Of a DNA stretch of 64,000 nucleotides, positions 8,111 through 16,852 are shown piece by piece (positions within the stretch are counted from its first letter, which is position 1; every line of letters starts with the position of its first letter). Below the pieces are notes generated by a model, which saw only the letters and a program-made list of their open reading frames with translations, was not told the origin of the DNA and made no database searches. The stretch covers positions 124,001 through 188,000 of the forward strand of contig JASJDP010000005.1 of assembly GCA_030065095.1 (NCBI GenBank). Direction: 5' to 3'. The position numbers and the translations under genes are program-made. Source of the DNA: Rhodobacter sp. (lineage in GTDB: Bacteria > Pseudomonadota > Alphaproteobacteria > Rhodobacterales > Rhodobacteraceae).

Positions 8111-11100
8111 GTGAAGAATATCTTGGTCTGGTCGATACCTCGAAGCCGGTCAACTGCGTTTGAACGGTCGGTCATGCAGCACACCGATTTAACCGTATTG
8201 CACGAAACGCTTTCCGCACCGTACTTGGAGCTGTACTCCAGCAAGCGCGCGCGCAAGATTGCGACGGCAAGGCAAGAGCAGGATTTGCCCTCCGGTGAGG
8301 AAGATTACCTTGCCGCTCTGAACGTCTTGGCGGGAACGTCGGATGGCCGGGCGATTCTGTCGAAGGAACTTATCTGCTTCTTCGATATGGCACGAATCGA
8401 AGATGCCTGGCTTCGGCGGTTCAATCACGTTTTCCTGGTGCGGGATCCCGCGGCGGCGTTGCGTTCGTTATGGCGCGTTTCCTGCGCGGGCCCGACCACC
8501 TACTATGATCCGAACGAGGTCGACTATGACCGCATGCGCGAGGCCTACAATCGGATTGTCGAGTGCTGCGGGACAGGCGCAGTCATGGTGCTCGAGGCAG
8601 ACGACGACCTGCTTGCGGACACCGAAAATGCGTTGCGGAGGTTCTGTGAATTTGCAGATCTGGACTTTCATCCGGGCATGCTCGAATGGAAGCCCGAAGA
8701 CGTTCAGCCCTGGGACGTATGGAAAGGCTGGCACGATGACGCTGCCAGATCATCCGGCTTCCAGGCCCCTTCGCACGAAACGCCATCGCCACCTGAAGAC
8801 ATTGCTGCGGACATCGCCGAACGCGCCGCCGCGGCGGCTCCGGTACATCGGGCGTTTTCCCTGTTGGCGGCGAGAGAGCGGCAGAGGTTTTCTGACACTG
8901 CCCTAGCACCCTTGGCGCCGTTGCCCGACGCCTTGGCGCAACTGTTGATACCAGCCGATATGACGATCGGAATAGACGACCTTGGTATTTTCGCCGCCGC
9001 GTCTTCGGATGCGTTCGAATTGGTCGGAATAGACTGCGCGCGATTGGAAAACCTTGGCGCGAACGAAGCAGGCGAGGCCGCGCGCACCCTTGACCGCCCG
9101 TTGCTTTTACCTGCCGGCGCGGAACGGGTGCAAAAGACGGTTGCGACGGTTCTGGGTCTGACACCCGGCCTCCTGCCGCCGATATCGGCCGCGTCCAGCG
9201 CGAAACGGATTGCAGAACTGCGGCAGCACGCCATCGCGGCCATCGAGGTCGCCGTCGCGCAGACCACGGATCGAACATTGAGGGCGAACGCCAAAACACG
9301 CGTCGATCCCCGGCCGGCCGATTTCGGCATTGCCATGTCCTCGGCCGCCGAGACTCATCCGGAACTCTGTGTTCTGACGGATGGATCGGCAAGCTACACG
9401 GCGGCCCGATACACCGCCGAACTGACCCGCATCGGAAACATCCTCTGGCAGTCGGTCGGCGCGCACTCCTCCGGGGCTGGCTGGGTCGTCATCTTCGCGA
9501 CCCGCAGCGCCGAAACGGCACTTGCCATGGGCGCCTGCCTGGCGGTCGGGGTGCCGTTTCTCGAAGTTCCGGTTTGGTACCGGGACGATCACGTCGAAGA
9601 GATCATCAACAGGATCGAACCGGCGCTGGCGCTTTGCGACGCCGGTGCGGCCCAAAGGCTGAAAGGACGCATACCGACGCTTTGTTTCGATGACCTCGCC
9701 GCGGCGCCCGCCGGTGCGGATACCTCGACAGAATGGCCCTCGTCGTTCGAGGTCTCGCCAAAGGACCTCGCCCACGGCGTTTTGACATCGGGCACCACGT
9801 CGGTTTCGAAAATCGTGCGGATCCCGCAATCACAAGTGTTCGATTCTCTCGACTCTTTCGCAAAATACGTCTCGCCGGGCGATCGGCTGGGGCTGAACAT
9901 GTGGTTAACCTGTTACGTGTTCTACCCGCCTCTTCTGGGAGCGACGAGCGTCGTCGTTCCCGATGCGGTGGTGATGAATCCGCGTGCCTTCGCGGAATTC
10001 GTCAAGTCTGAACGCCTGACGCAGCTCATGGTGACCCCGAGCCTGCTGGAGGGGTTGATCGGGCTTGGTCCGGCGCTGACCGAAGGATTTGGGGGACTGC
10101 ATACCTTGTGGATAAGCGGAGAGGCTTTGCCTGGACCGCTTTGGGAGTCCGCGGCGTCGCTGTTGCCGCATGTCCGGTTTCTCAATCTCTATGGAATTAA
10201 CGAGACTGGCGATGTGGGCATCGCATTCGACGCGAACGGTCAGTTCGAGCTTTTCCCCGGAATCGAGGTCTACATCCTGGGCAGCGACGGCAAGATGGTC
10301 CCCGACGGCGCCATTGGGGACATGCATATTGCAAGCCACGGCCTGAGCGACGGCTATATCGGCGATCCGGACGCGTCGAGCCGCAACTTCGTTGCCAATC
10401 CGTTTCGGAACGACGGTCCGACGGAACCGCCCGTCCTTTACCGCGCCGGCGATCGGGTGCGGCGCGATCCGTTGGGACGCATTTCATTTGCCGGGCGTGA
10501 CACCGCGCATCTGAAACTGCGCGGATTCAAGATCGATCCCGGTCGGATTGAGTCGGTTCTGTTGGGGCACCCCGACATCGAAGCCGCGGTTGTCAAAACG
10601 CGGGGCAGCAGTTCGAAGAAGAAGATCCTTGCCTATGTCGTTCCCGCGGGCGGAAAGGAACCGACCGGCAGAAGCCTGCGTGCATATTGCATCGAACACC
10701 TGCCATCCTATGCCGTGCCGAATGTCTTTTATGCGATCGACGCCATCCCCCTGGCGGGCAGCAAGAAACGCGACGAGGATGCCCTTGGCGATAGGATCAA
10801 GGGCCGAAAGCTGATGGATGACGATGTGCGCCTGTCGGGCGCACAGCAAATCGTCGCCCAGGCGTTCAACGCGGTGCTTGGTGAAGATCTGCCTGCGTTT
10901 GGGGTTGATGACAGCTTTTTCGACTTTGGCGGCAGCTTGCAGCTGTTGGAACTGCAGAGCGAGTTGAACAGCAGAGCCGGCGTAAGTCTAGGCATTCAGG
11001 ATGTCTACGAGGACCCGACGGTGGCAGCGCTCGCCCTGCGCATCGAAGCCCACAAGGCAGGGCATATACCGGCCTCTGCCGACGAGGGCTTTGATGCCGA

Positions 11101-12196
11101 AGCCGAGGCGGCTGACCTGCCGGCGCCGCATATCGCACGGACCGGGCGGCGCACGGGCAGTCGCGTTCTTTTGACCGGTGCAACCGGCTTCGTCGGAAAA
11201 TACGTCCTGGCCGAATTGGCAGAAAATCCCGACGTTTCCAGCGTCTTCTGTATCGTTCGGGCCGAGGACGCCACCGCGGCCTCGAAAAGGATTTGGAATG
11301 CCGCGCCGCTTCTGGCCGAAACCGGGCTGCCGGTGTGGGCAGAGTTCAAGGACAAGATCACTGCGGTCGCCGGCGACATCGCGCAGACCGATCTGGACTT
11401 GCGGGACGATGCAGCGCGTGAACTCGAAGGCCAGATCGACACGGTGATCCACTGCGCGGCCGAGGTCAATTGGGTCAAGCCGTACCGGACGCTCAAGACG
11501 CCCAATGTCCTTGGCACCGCTCATGTGATTGCGCTGGCGGCACGGGCCGGTGCGTCTGTGACCTTGCTGTCGACCGTACCGGCCAACGCGGCGCCAAGCG
11601 GGTATCACCGCTCAAAGCTGGTGTGCGAAGCCTACGCCCGGCGGTGCCGCGAGGAGATCGGTCTGCCGGTCCGCGTCGTTCGCTGCGGCGACATCGCGGC
11701 GCCCGCGGATGCACGTTTTCGGACGGACCTCAACGAGGATGACTATATCGTGTTGCTGCTGCGCGCAGCCTTGCAGCTTGGCGTCTGGCCGGGAGACGTG
11801 GAATGGGTCGTAAATCTCGCACCCGTCGACAGCGCGGCCCGTGCCATCGTGTCCGAGGCAAGGCGCGACGGTGCCGACACGGGCAACTCGGTTCTGATCA
11901 ATCCCGTGAATCTGCCGTGGAGGACCATGTGCGACTGGATTGCCGACGCGCAATCGCCGAAAGCGTTTCGGGAAACGACCCTGAAATCCTTCCGCAGCGC
12001 CTTGGACCGGGAAAATACGTCGGACGTTTTGCAGCGCGCCAAACTCATCCTTCAGGGATCGCTTGAAGACCTGGAAAAAGGACCGGACCGCGCGGGCCTG
12101 CCGATTGTCAGGGACGCCTCGATTCCGCAGATCGACCGCAGGTACGTTCGCCGGCTGCTGAACCGGCTTCTGACTGCCGAAAAGACCGAAATATGA
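8111..12196 (+). CDS. Sulfotransferase-adenylation-carrier-thioester reductase fusion protein
   Basis: This 1361-residue protein is a single-module NRPS-like enzyme with an unusual N-terminus. Residues 1-215 look like a PAPS-dependent sulfotransferase: SIPRSRST (8-15) fits the 5'-phosphosulfate loop and VRDPAAALRS (110-119) the 3'-phosphate motif. Residues 216-400 are unassigned. An adenylation domain covers about 405-890, with TSGTT (559-563), NLYGINETG (692-700), YRAGD (777-781) and a C-terminal Lys near 885. A carrier domain (905-980) has DFGGSLQLL with Ser942 for phosphopantetheine. A reductase domain (1015-1361) has GATGFVGK and a Y1165-x3-K1169 pair. It should activate an acid, tether it and release it as aldehyde or alcohol, with sulfation before or after loading. 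The usual Asp that holds a substrate amino group appears replaced (near M597), so the acid may not be an alpha-amino acid. No condensation domain is present. Confidence 0.85.
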   Translation: MKNILVWSIPRSRSTAFERSVMQHTDLTVLHETLSAPYLELYSSKRARKIATARQEQDLPSGEEDYLAALNVLAGTSDGRAILSKELICFFDMARIEDAWLRRFNHVFLVRDPAAALRSLWRVSCAGPTTYYDPNEVDYDRMREAYNRIVECCGTGAVMVLEADDDLLADTENALRRFCEFADLDFHPGMLEWKPEDVQPWDVWKGWHDDAARSSGFQAPSHETPSPPEDIAADIAERAAAAAPVHRAFSLLAARERQRFSDTALAPLAPLPDALAQLLIPADMTIGIDDLGIFAAASSDAFELVGIDCARLENLGANEAGEAARTLDRPLLLPAGAERVQKTVATVLGLTPGLLPPISAASSAKRIAELRQHAIAAIEVAVAQTTDRTLRANAKTRVDPRPADFGIAMSSAAETHPELCVLTDGSASYTAARYTAELTRIGNILWQSVGAHSSGAGWVVIFATRSAETALAMGACLAVGVPFLEVPVWYRDDHVEEIINRIEPALALCDAGAAQRLKGRIPTLCFDDLAAAPAGADTSTEWPSSFEVSPKDLAHGVLTSGTTSVSKIVRIPQSQVFDSLDSFAKYVSPGDRLGLNMWLTCYVFYPPLLGATSVVVPDAVVMNPRAFAEFVKSERLTQLMVTPSLLEGLIGLGPALTEGFGGLHTLWISGEALPGPLWESAASLLPHVRFLNLYGINETGDVGIAFDANGQFELFPGIEVYILGSDGKMVPDGAIGDMHIASHGLSDGYIGDPDASSRNFVANPFRNDGPTEPPVLYRAGDRVRRDPLGRISFAGRDTAHLKLRGFKIDPGRIESVLLGHPDIEAAVVKTRGSSSKKKILAYVVPAGGKEPTGRSLRAYCIEHLPSYAVPNVFYAIDAIPLAGSKKRDEDALGDRIKGRKLMDDDVRLSGAQQIVAQAFNAVLGEDLPAFGVDDSFFDFGGSLQLLELQSELNSRAGVSLGIQDVYEDPTVAALALRIEAHKAGHIPASADEGFDAEAEAADLPAPHIARTGRRTGSRVLLTGATGFVGKYVLAELAENPDVSSVFCIVRAEDATAASKRIWNAAPLLAETGLPVWAEFKDKITAVAGDIAQTDLDLRDDAARELEGQIDTVIHCAAEVNWVKPYRTLKTPNVLGTAHVIALAARAGASVTLLSTVPANAAPSGYHRSKLVCEAYARRCREEIGLPVRVVRCGDIAAPADARFRTDLNEDDYIVLLLRAALQLGVWPGDVEWVVNLAPVDSAARAIVSEARRDGADTGNSVLINPVNLPWRTMCDWIADAQSPKAFRETTLKSFRSALDRENTSDVLQRAKLILQGSLEDLEKGPDRAGLPIVRDASIPQIDRRYVRRLLNRLLTAEKTEI

Positions 12197-12203
12197 GGAC
12201 AAT

Positions 12204-13211
12204 GTGAGCATCGCCAATACCTTATCCGTGCCCAGACCCGGTGCCGATCCGGAGCCGCGGGAGTTTACCCTGCCTGATCTCAATGCCTGGGATATCGAAG
12301 TCGAGGTCACGCATTGCGGCCTTTGCGCCAGCGATTTGCACCTCGCCGATGGCGACTTTGGCGATGCGTCGGTATTCCCGCAGGTCTGCGGCCATGAAAT
12401 CGTGGGCACGGTCCGGGCGATCGGATCGGAGATGACCGGCTGGCGCGTCGGCGAACGTGTCGGCATCGGTTGGCAGAAAGGTGCCTGTTTCAAATGCGAG
12501 TTCTGCCTGAAGGGGGAAGAACAGCATTGCATCGATGCGCGTCTGACCTGCTGCAGCGGGGAGATCGGCGGTTTCGCGGATATCGTGCGATGTGACGGGC
12601 GCTTTGCCTATGCGATCCCCGAGGCGATTTCATCGGCCGAGGCAGCCCCCCTTTTGTGCGCCGGGCACACCACGTATACGGCGCTCATGCGGCATGCCCG
12701 TCCCGGGGCAAAGGTCGGTGTGCTGGGAATTGGCGGCCTTGGCCATCTGGCGGTGCAGTTCGCGGACAAGATGGGCTGTGAGGTGACCGCCATCTCGGGA
12801 AGCCCGGCCAAGGCGGACGAGGCATATGCCTATGGCGCCGACAGTTTTCTGAATTTCCGGGATGCCCTGCAACGGGCAGCGGCGGCATTCAGCCTGGACT
12901 TTCTGCTCGTCACCAGCCCAAGGGTCGAAGATTGGGATGCGGTCTTTGATCTGATGCGCCCCCACGGAATCGTCGGGGTTGCGGGCATGACCGAGCCGGC
13001 CACCGTCAACATCGTCGCGATGATGGAACGCACCCTGACTCTGACCACCGTCAATGCCGGGTCCAGGAACGATATGCGCGACATGCTCGCCTTTTGTGCC
13101 CGAAACGGTGTGCGCCCCACCATCGAGACATTGCCCATGAATGAACTTCCCAAGGCGTTCGAACGATTGCGGTCAGGCGAAGTGCGTTACCGGGCAGTTC
13201 TTACCACCTAG
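12204..13211 (+). CDS. Zinc-dependent alcohol dehydrogenase, CAD/YahK type
   Basis: This 335-residue medium-chain dehydrogenase has a catalytic zinc site at C37 and H59 (HCGLCASDLH and CGHEIVG), a structural zinc lobe with the cysteine run CFKCEFCLKGEEQHC (about 95-109), and the NADP-binding turn GVLGIGGLGHLAVQFA (about 172-187). It belongs to the cinnamyl alcohol dehydrogenase/YahK group, aldehyde reductases that usually use NADPH. It starts with GTG, eight bases after the stop of the multidomain gene and behind an AGGAC ribosome binding site, so it is surely co-expressed. Its likely role is to reduce the aldehyde released by the thioester reductase domain; that is inference. Confidence 0.85.
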   Translation: MSIANTLSVPRPGADPEPREFTLPDLNAWDIEVEVTHCGLCASDLHLADGDFGDASVFPQVCGHEIVGTVRAIGSEMTGWRVGERVGIGWQKGACFKCEFCLKGEEQHCIDARLTCCSGEIGGFADIVRCDGRFAYAIPEAISSAEAAPLLCAGHTTYTALMRHARPGAKVGVLGIGGLGHLAVQFADKMGCEVTAISGSPAKADEAYAYGADSFLNFRDALQRAAAAFSLDFLLVTSPRVEDWDAVFDLMRPHGIVGVAGMTEPATVNIVAMMERTLTLTTVNAGSRNDMRDMLAFCARNGVRPTIETLPMNELPKAFERLRSGEVRYRAVLTT

Positions 13212-13243
13212 CCGGAGGCCACGGCGGCAGCGGGATTTTCACA

Positions 13244-14611
13244 ATGGCGACACGATGCCCAGCAACAGACAAGCCGCCTTCCGAGTCGTGCATCGGAACC
13301 AACGGCTGGCATGCTGTTCTTCCCTCTCCGAAATCGTTCAGCCGCCTCGAAGGGTCGCAGACGGCGGATTGGCTGGTGATCGGCGGCGGATATTCTGGTC
13401 TTGCGGCGGCCCGGCGTCTGGCCGAGACGGTGCCCAGTGACAGGATCGTCGTACTTGAGGCGCTTCGGATCGGCGACGGTCCGGCCGGGCGCAGTTCCGG
13501 TTTCATGATCGATCTGCCGCACAAGCTTGATTCCGACAGCTATACAGGCAGCGTCGAGGCCGACCGGCGGCAAACGATCCGCAACCGGCTTGCCATCGAT
13601 TTCGTTCGCCGGGTGATCGATGAAGACGGCCTCGATCCCGCAATCCAGTACAGAACCGGCAAAGTGAACGCCGCGGCGACGGAGCATGGCGACACGCTGT
13701 TGGCAGCCTACCGAAACCATCTCGACGCGTTGTCGGAGCCTTACGAAACCCTGGGCGCCGACGAAATGCTGGCTCTGACCGGCTCCCGCTATTATCGAAG
13801 CGGTATCCTGACCCCCCAAAGCGCCCTTTTGCATCCGGCCGCATATCTTTGCGATCTGGCCGAGGCGTTGTCCCGCCGCGGGGTCGTGATCCATGAAAAC
13901 TCTGCGGTGACGCAATTCACCGAAGGCCCGCCCCATGTCGTGCGGACAGAACATGGTCAATTGACCGTTCCGAAGGTGATCCTTGCGGTGAATGGCGCGG
14001 TCGCGGCGTTCGGCCACTTCAAGAGACGCCTGATGGACGTCTTCACCTTCGCCTCGCTTACGCGGGCGCTGACGGAAGAAGAAACCAAGTCGCTTGGGGG
14101 CGAGCCCTTTTGGGGCGTTTTGCCGGCGGATCCGATGGGGACCACGCTGCGCCGTCTGTCTGGACCGGTTTATGGCGGCACTCGGGTCCTTGTGCGAAAC
14201 AGGTTCATTCTCGGCAGCAAGGGCAGCGCGTTCGAAGGGCGCCCCATCAACGTCATAACGCGCCAACAACGCGAGAGTTTTGACAATCGCTATCCCGCTT
14301 TGGCGCATGTCCCGATGGACTATGTCTGGGGCGGTCGGCTGTGTCTTTCAAAGAACGGGGCGACCGCGTTTGGAGAGGTCGCGCCCGGCGTCTTTTCCGC
14401 CGCATGCCAGAACGGGCTGGGATCCGTGAACGGGACGCTGCATGGCCTGCTCGCTGCGGATATGGCGACCCGGCGGAACTGCCATGCCGGCCTGATCGCC
14501 GAACTGACCGCCGCCGATCCTCCGGTTCGAATTCCACCCGAGCCCATCACACGGCGTGTCGGCAACTGGGTCATCCGCCGCCGTGAAACCCGCGCAGGAA
14601 TGGAGAGGTGA
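13244..14611 (+). CDS. FAD-dependent oxidoreductase, D-amino acid oxidase/PuuB-like
   Basis: This 455-residue flavoprotein carries the N-terminal FAD dinucleotide-binding motif VIGGGYSGLAAARRLAE (about residues 46-62) and the GRSSGFM segment of the DAO superfamily, in the manner of gamma-glutamylputrescine oxidase. The C-terminal VWGGRLCLSKNG and CQNGLGSVNGTLHG match the flavin-binding end of that group. Such enzymes oxidise a C-N bond of an amine or amino acid, giving an imine and hydrogen peroxide. It follows the dehydrogenase gene by 32 bases. In the operon it could oxidise the amino group of the unit supplied by the PLP enzyme. The start is the first ATG in frame; the 45 residues before the FAD motif are long, so a shorter protein is possible. 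Confidence 0.8.
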   Translation: MATRCPATDKPPSESCIGTNGWHAVLPSPKSFSRLEGSQTADWLVIGGGYSGLAAARRLAETVPSDRIVVLEALRIGDGPAGRSSGFMIDLPHKLDSDSYTGSVEADRRQTIRNRLAIDFVRRVIDEDGLDPAIQYRTGKVNAAATEHGDTLLAAYRNHLDALSEPYETLGADEMLALTGSRYYRSGILTPQSALLHPAAYLCDLAEALSRRGVVIHENSAVTQFTEGPPHVVRTEHGQLTVPKVILAVNGAVAAFGHFKRRLMDVFTFASLTRALTEEETKSLGGEPFWGVLPADPMGTTLRRLSGPVYGGTRVLVRNRFILGSKGSAFEGRPINVITRQQRESFDNRYPALAHVPMDYVWGGRLCLSKNGATAFGEVAPGVFSAACQNGLGSVNGTLHGLLAADMATRRNCHAGLIAELTAADPPVRIPPEPITRRVGNWVIRRRETRAGMER

Positions 14612-14648
14612 CTGACATGAAACGCAACGAAATATCCGCAAGCCCGTC

Positions 14649-15230
14649 ATGCGTTGCCTGATCGTATCCGCACACCCCGACGCGAACAGCCATACGGCCC
14701 GGCTGGCCGAGTTCGTCAAGACGGAACTCGCCCGCTTTGGCCACAGCGTAGAGCTTGCGGACCTTTACGCCGAAGGCTTTCAGCCGGTCATGACACAAGA
14801 AGAACGAACGACCTATTACCGCGCGGACACGGCGCGCCTTTCGATCGATGACGAAGCCGCGCGCCTGACCTCCGCCGAAGCCCTGGTGCTGGTTTTCCCG
14901 ACGTGGTGGTTCGGCCCACCGGCCATTCTGAAGGGATGGTTTGATCGCGTCTGGGCGCCGGGCATCGCCTTTGACCTGCTGAAGGACGGCGCGTCCCCGC
15001 GCCTGGTCCGGCTGCGCCAGGTCTTGATGATCAGCACACTGAATTGCGACCGGACGGTCGACGAAAAGCTTGGGATGCCGATTGCCAGCAGCCTTCGCGA
15101 GGTTCTGCTTGGAATGTCTGCCCCGCAAGCCTCGTTCGATGCCCTGTCGCTTTATGATTGCGCAAAGCTGGACGCGGCTCGTCTGAGTTCCTTCAAGGAC
15201 GACATCGCCGCCAGGTTGTCGGAATGGTGA
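14649..15230 (+). CDS. NAD(P)H oxidoreductase, flavodoxin-like fold
   Basis: This 193-residue protein of the NQO1/KefF/MdaB group begins CLIVSAHPDANSHTARLAE, the flavin-phosphate-binding start, and has FPTWWFGPPAILKGWFDRVW (about residues 82-101), the conserved flavin- and substrate-binding stretch. It transfers two electrons from NAD(P)H to quinones or other acceptors. It lies 37 bases after the flavin oxidase gene in the same operon and could provide reducing power or reduce a quinone-like intermediate. Its substrate cannot be read from the sequence. Confidence 0.85.
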   Translation: MRCLIVSAHPDANSHTARLAEFVKTELARFGHSVELADLYAEGFQPVMTQEERTTYYRADTARLSIDDEAARLTSAEALVLVFPTWWFGPPAILKGWFDRVWAPGIAFDLLKDGASPRLVRLRQVLMISTLNCDRTVDEKLGMPIASSLREVLLGMSAPQASFDALSLYDCAKLDAARLSSFKDDIAARLSEW

Positions 15231-15276
15231 CAGGGGGTGGGCTTTTCGAATTCCCCAAAGAGGAAAGGACGTCTCA

Positions 15277-15597
15277 ATGCTGGAGAAAGAAGAAAATTGT
15301 CACGGCTACTGGATTGTTCAGGGGGATCCGGTCTCTGACCCAAAGGCCATGGCGGAATACGGCAGGCATTGGGGGCCGGTTGCCGAGAGGTTTGGCGCCG
15401 AAATGATTGCAGCCTCCGAAGCGCCTGAGACGGTGGAAGGCGCCGGTCCCGGCCGGGTCGTCGTGGTGCGCTTCCCGTCCTATCAGGCGGCGGCGGACTG
15501 TTACCACAGCGCCGCCTATCAGAAAGCGGCCGAGTTCGGGCGCAAGGCAGGCCGCCGGACGCTTCTGATCCTCAAGGGAGCGGCGGATGTCATCTGA
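15277..15597 (+). CDS. DUF1330 domain protein
   Basis: This 106-residue protein matches DUF1330, a small ferredoxin-like alpha/beta-barrel family: GYWIVQGDPVSDPKAMAEYG at the start and VVVRFPSYQAAADCYHSAAY near residue 70 are its hallmarks. Family members are dimers of uncertain role and sit beside biosynthetic or stress genes. AGGAAAGGACG upstream is a strong ribosome binding site. Its end overlaps the start of the methyltransferase gene, so the two are translationally coupled. Confidence 0.85.
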   Translation: MLEKEENCHGYWIVQGDPVSDPKAMAEYGRHWGPVAERFGAEMIAASEAPETVEGAGPGRVVVVRFPSYQAAADCYHSAAYQKAAEFGRKAGRRTLLILKGAADVI

Positions 15598-16741
15598 GGC
15601 GATGGAAATCGACGCTTCGACAGAGCGGATCGATCGAATATCCATGAAAGAGGGCGGCTACTATGCTGCCGTCTCCGCGGGTCCGCGGGCGGTCGTCGAC
15701 GGGTTGACCGACCGTGCAATCGCGGCTGTGTCGGCGACCGGCCGCATCGGTAAAGACGAGATCCTGGTGATTGCGGATTTCGGGGCGGCGGACGGCCTGA
15801 TCGCGACCGACCTGATATCGGCACTTATCGATTCGGTACGGCTGAATGCGCCGGACCAGCCAATCCGAATTTGCGCCACAGACCTGCCTGATGCGGATTT
15901 TCGCCCCTACTTTCAGGCGATGTCCCTGCCCGATTCCTACGTTTCCAGGAACCGCAACATTTTCGCTACGGCATGCGGGCTAAGCTTCTTCGAGCCGCTT
16001 TTCGCCGAGGGCGAATTGAATTTCGGATTCTCTGCATCGGCCATGCACTATCTGAGCCGTCAACCCGCGCCGCTGGGCGAGTATCTTCACTCTGTCAACG
16101 TCCGCGAAGCAGAGGCAGCGCCGTTTCGTGCTCAGGCCGCTGCCGATTGGGAGGCGATCCTGTCGGCGCGCGCGATCGAGTTGGCGCCGGATGGCCGCTG
16201 TATCATTGCGATGCTGGGACTTGATGAGCAGGGACGGCATCTCGGCAATACCGTGGGCAGCAACATGTTCGCAAACTACGAGGCCATATGGGGCTCGCTC
16301 GCCGACGACGGACTGATCGATGACGATGAGTATCTGAAGGCGGCGTTCCAGCAGCACTTCCGAACCCGCCAAGAGCTCGAAGCGCCGTTCCTGGCGGGCG
16401 GCTCTGCGTCTTTGCAGGGTCTGGAACTCTTGGGGCTGGAGTCGCAAAAGGTCGACTGTCCCTTTCATACGCAATGGCTACGTTCCGGTGATACCCAGGG
16501 GTTTGCCAGAAATTTTGTCAAAACGCATCGCTCGTGGACGGAAACCGTCTTTACAAACGCCTTGAATCCAAGGCGCCCGGCAGTCGAGCGGCAGCAGATC
16601 ATCCAGGAGCTGTACGCAAGATATGAGGCGCTCGTTCGGCAAAATCCCAAACGCCACCGCAAGGATATGATCCATTGGATCGTTGAATTTAGAAAGACCG
16701 CTTCGCCGCCACCCAGGCAACGGAGGCCGTCATCGACATAG
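15587..16741 (+). CDS. SABATH-family S-adenosylmethionine methyltransferase
   Basis: This 384-residue protein resembles the SABATH (salicylate/benzoate/theobromine) family best known in plants. It has an N-terminal MKEGGYYAAVS (about 20-30), an SAM-binding strand ILVIADFGAADGLIATDLI, an acidic SAM-ribose region ICATDLPDADF, the family segment FSASAMHYLS and a long C-terminal helical cap. These enzymes methylate carboxyl groups or ring nitrogens of small acids. The start overlaps the DUF1330 gene by 11 bases; ATG 15602, behind TGAGGCG, is an alternative. As the last gene of the operon it would make a methyl ester or N-methyl product. Bacterial SABATH proteins are uncommon, which supports acquisition by transfer. 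Confidence 0.8.
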   Translation: MSSEAMEIDASTERIDRISMKEGGYYAAVSAGPRAVVDGLTDRAIAAVSATGRIGKDEILVIADFGAADGLIATDLISALIDSVRLNAPDQPIRICATDLPDADFRPYFQAMSLPDSYVSRNRNIFATACGLSFFEPLFAEGELNFGFSASAMHYLSRQPAPLGEYLHSVNVREAEAAPFRAQAAADWEAILSARAIELAPDGRCIIAMLGLDEQGRHLGNTVGSNMFANYEAIWGSLADDGLIDDDEYLKAAFQQHFRTRQELEAPFLAGGSASLQGLELLGLESQKVDCPFHTQWLRSGDTQGFARNFVKTHRSWTETVFTNALNPRRPAVERQQIIQELYARYEALVRQNPKRHRKDMIHWIVEFRKTASPPPRQRRPSST

Positions 16742-16779
16742 CATCCAAGTGCGGCGCTGGCGAAGAAGCGACGGTCGTG

Positions 16780-16835
16780 CTGTCACAAGGCACATGATCG
16801 AGCGTTACGCCTTGTCTTCGGGGGCCCTGTGACAG
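16780..16835. terminator. Hairpin between convergent methyltransferase and exporter genes
   Basis: CTGTCAC (16780-16786) can pair with GTGACAG (16829-16835), and AAGGC (16787-16791) with GCCTT (16809-16813), giving a bulged stem. It lies between two genes that end toward each other, consistent with a bidirectional terminator. No clear T-tract follows. Confidence 0.4.
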
Positions 16836-16852
16836 CCTGATGACCGGATGCG

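Noticed and set aside
6887-16741. Known Roseobacter clusters such as tropodithietic acid or indigoidine
   Set aside because: None of the tda, paa-type or indigoidine synthetase genes are present; the gene set differs.
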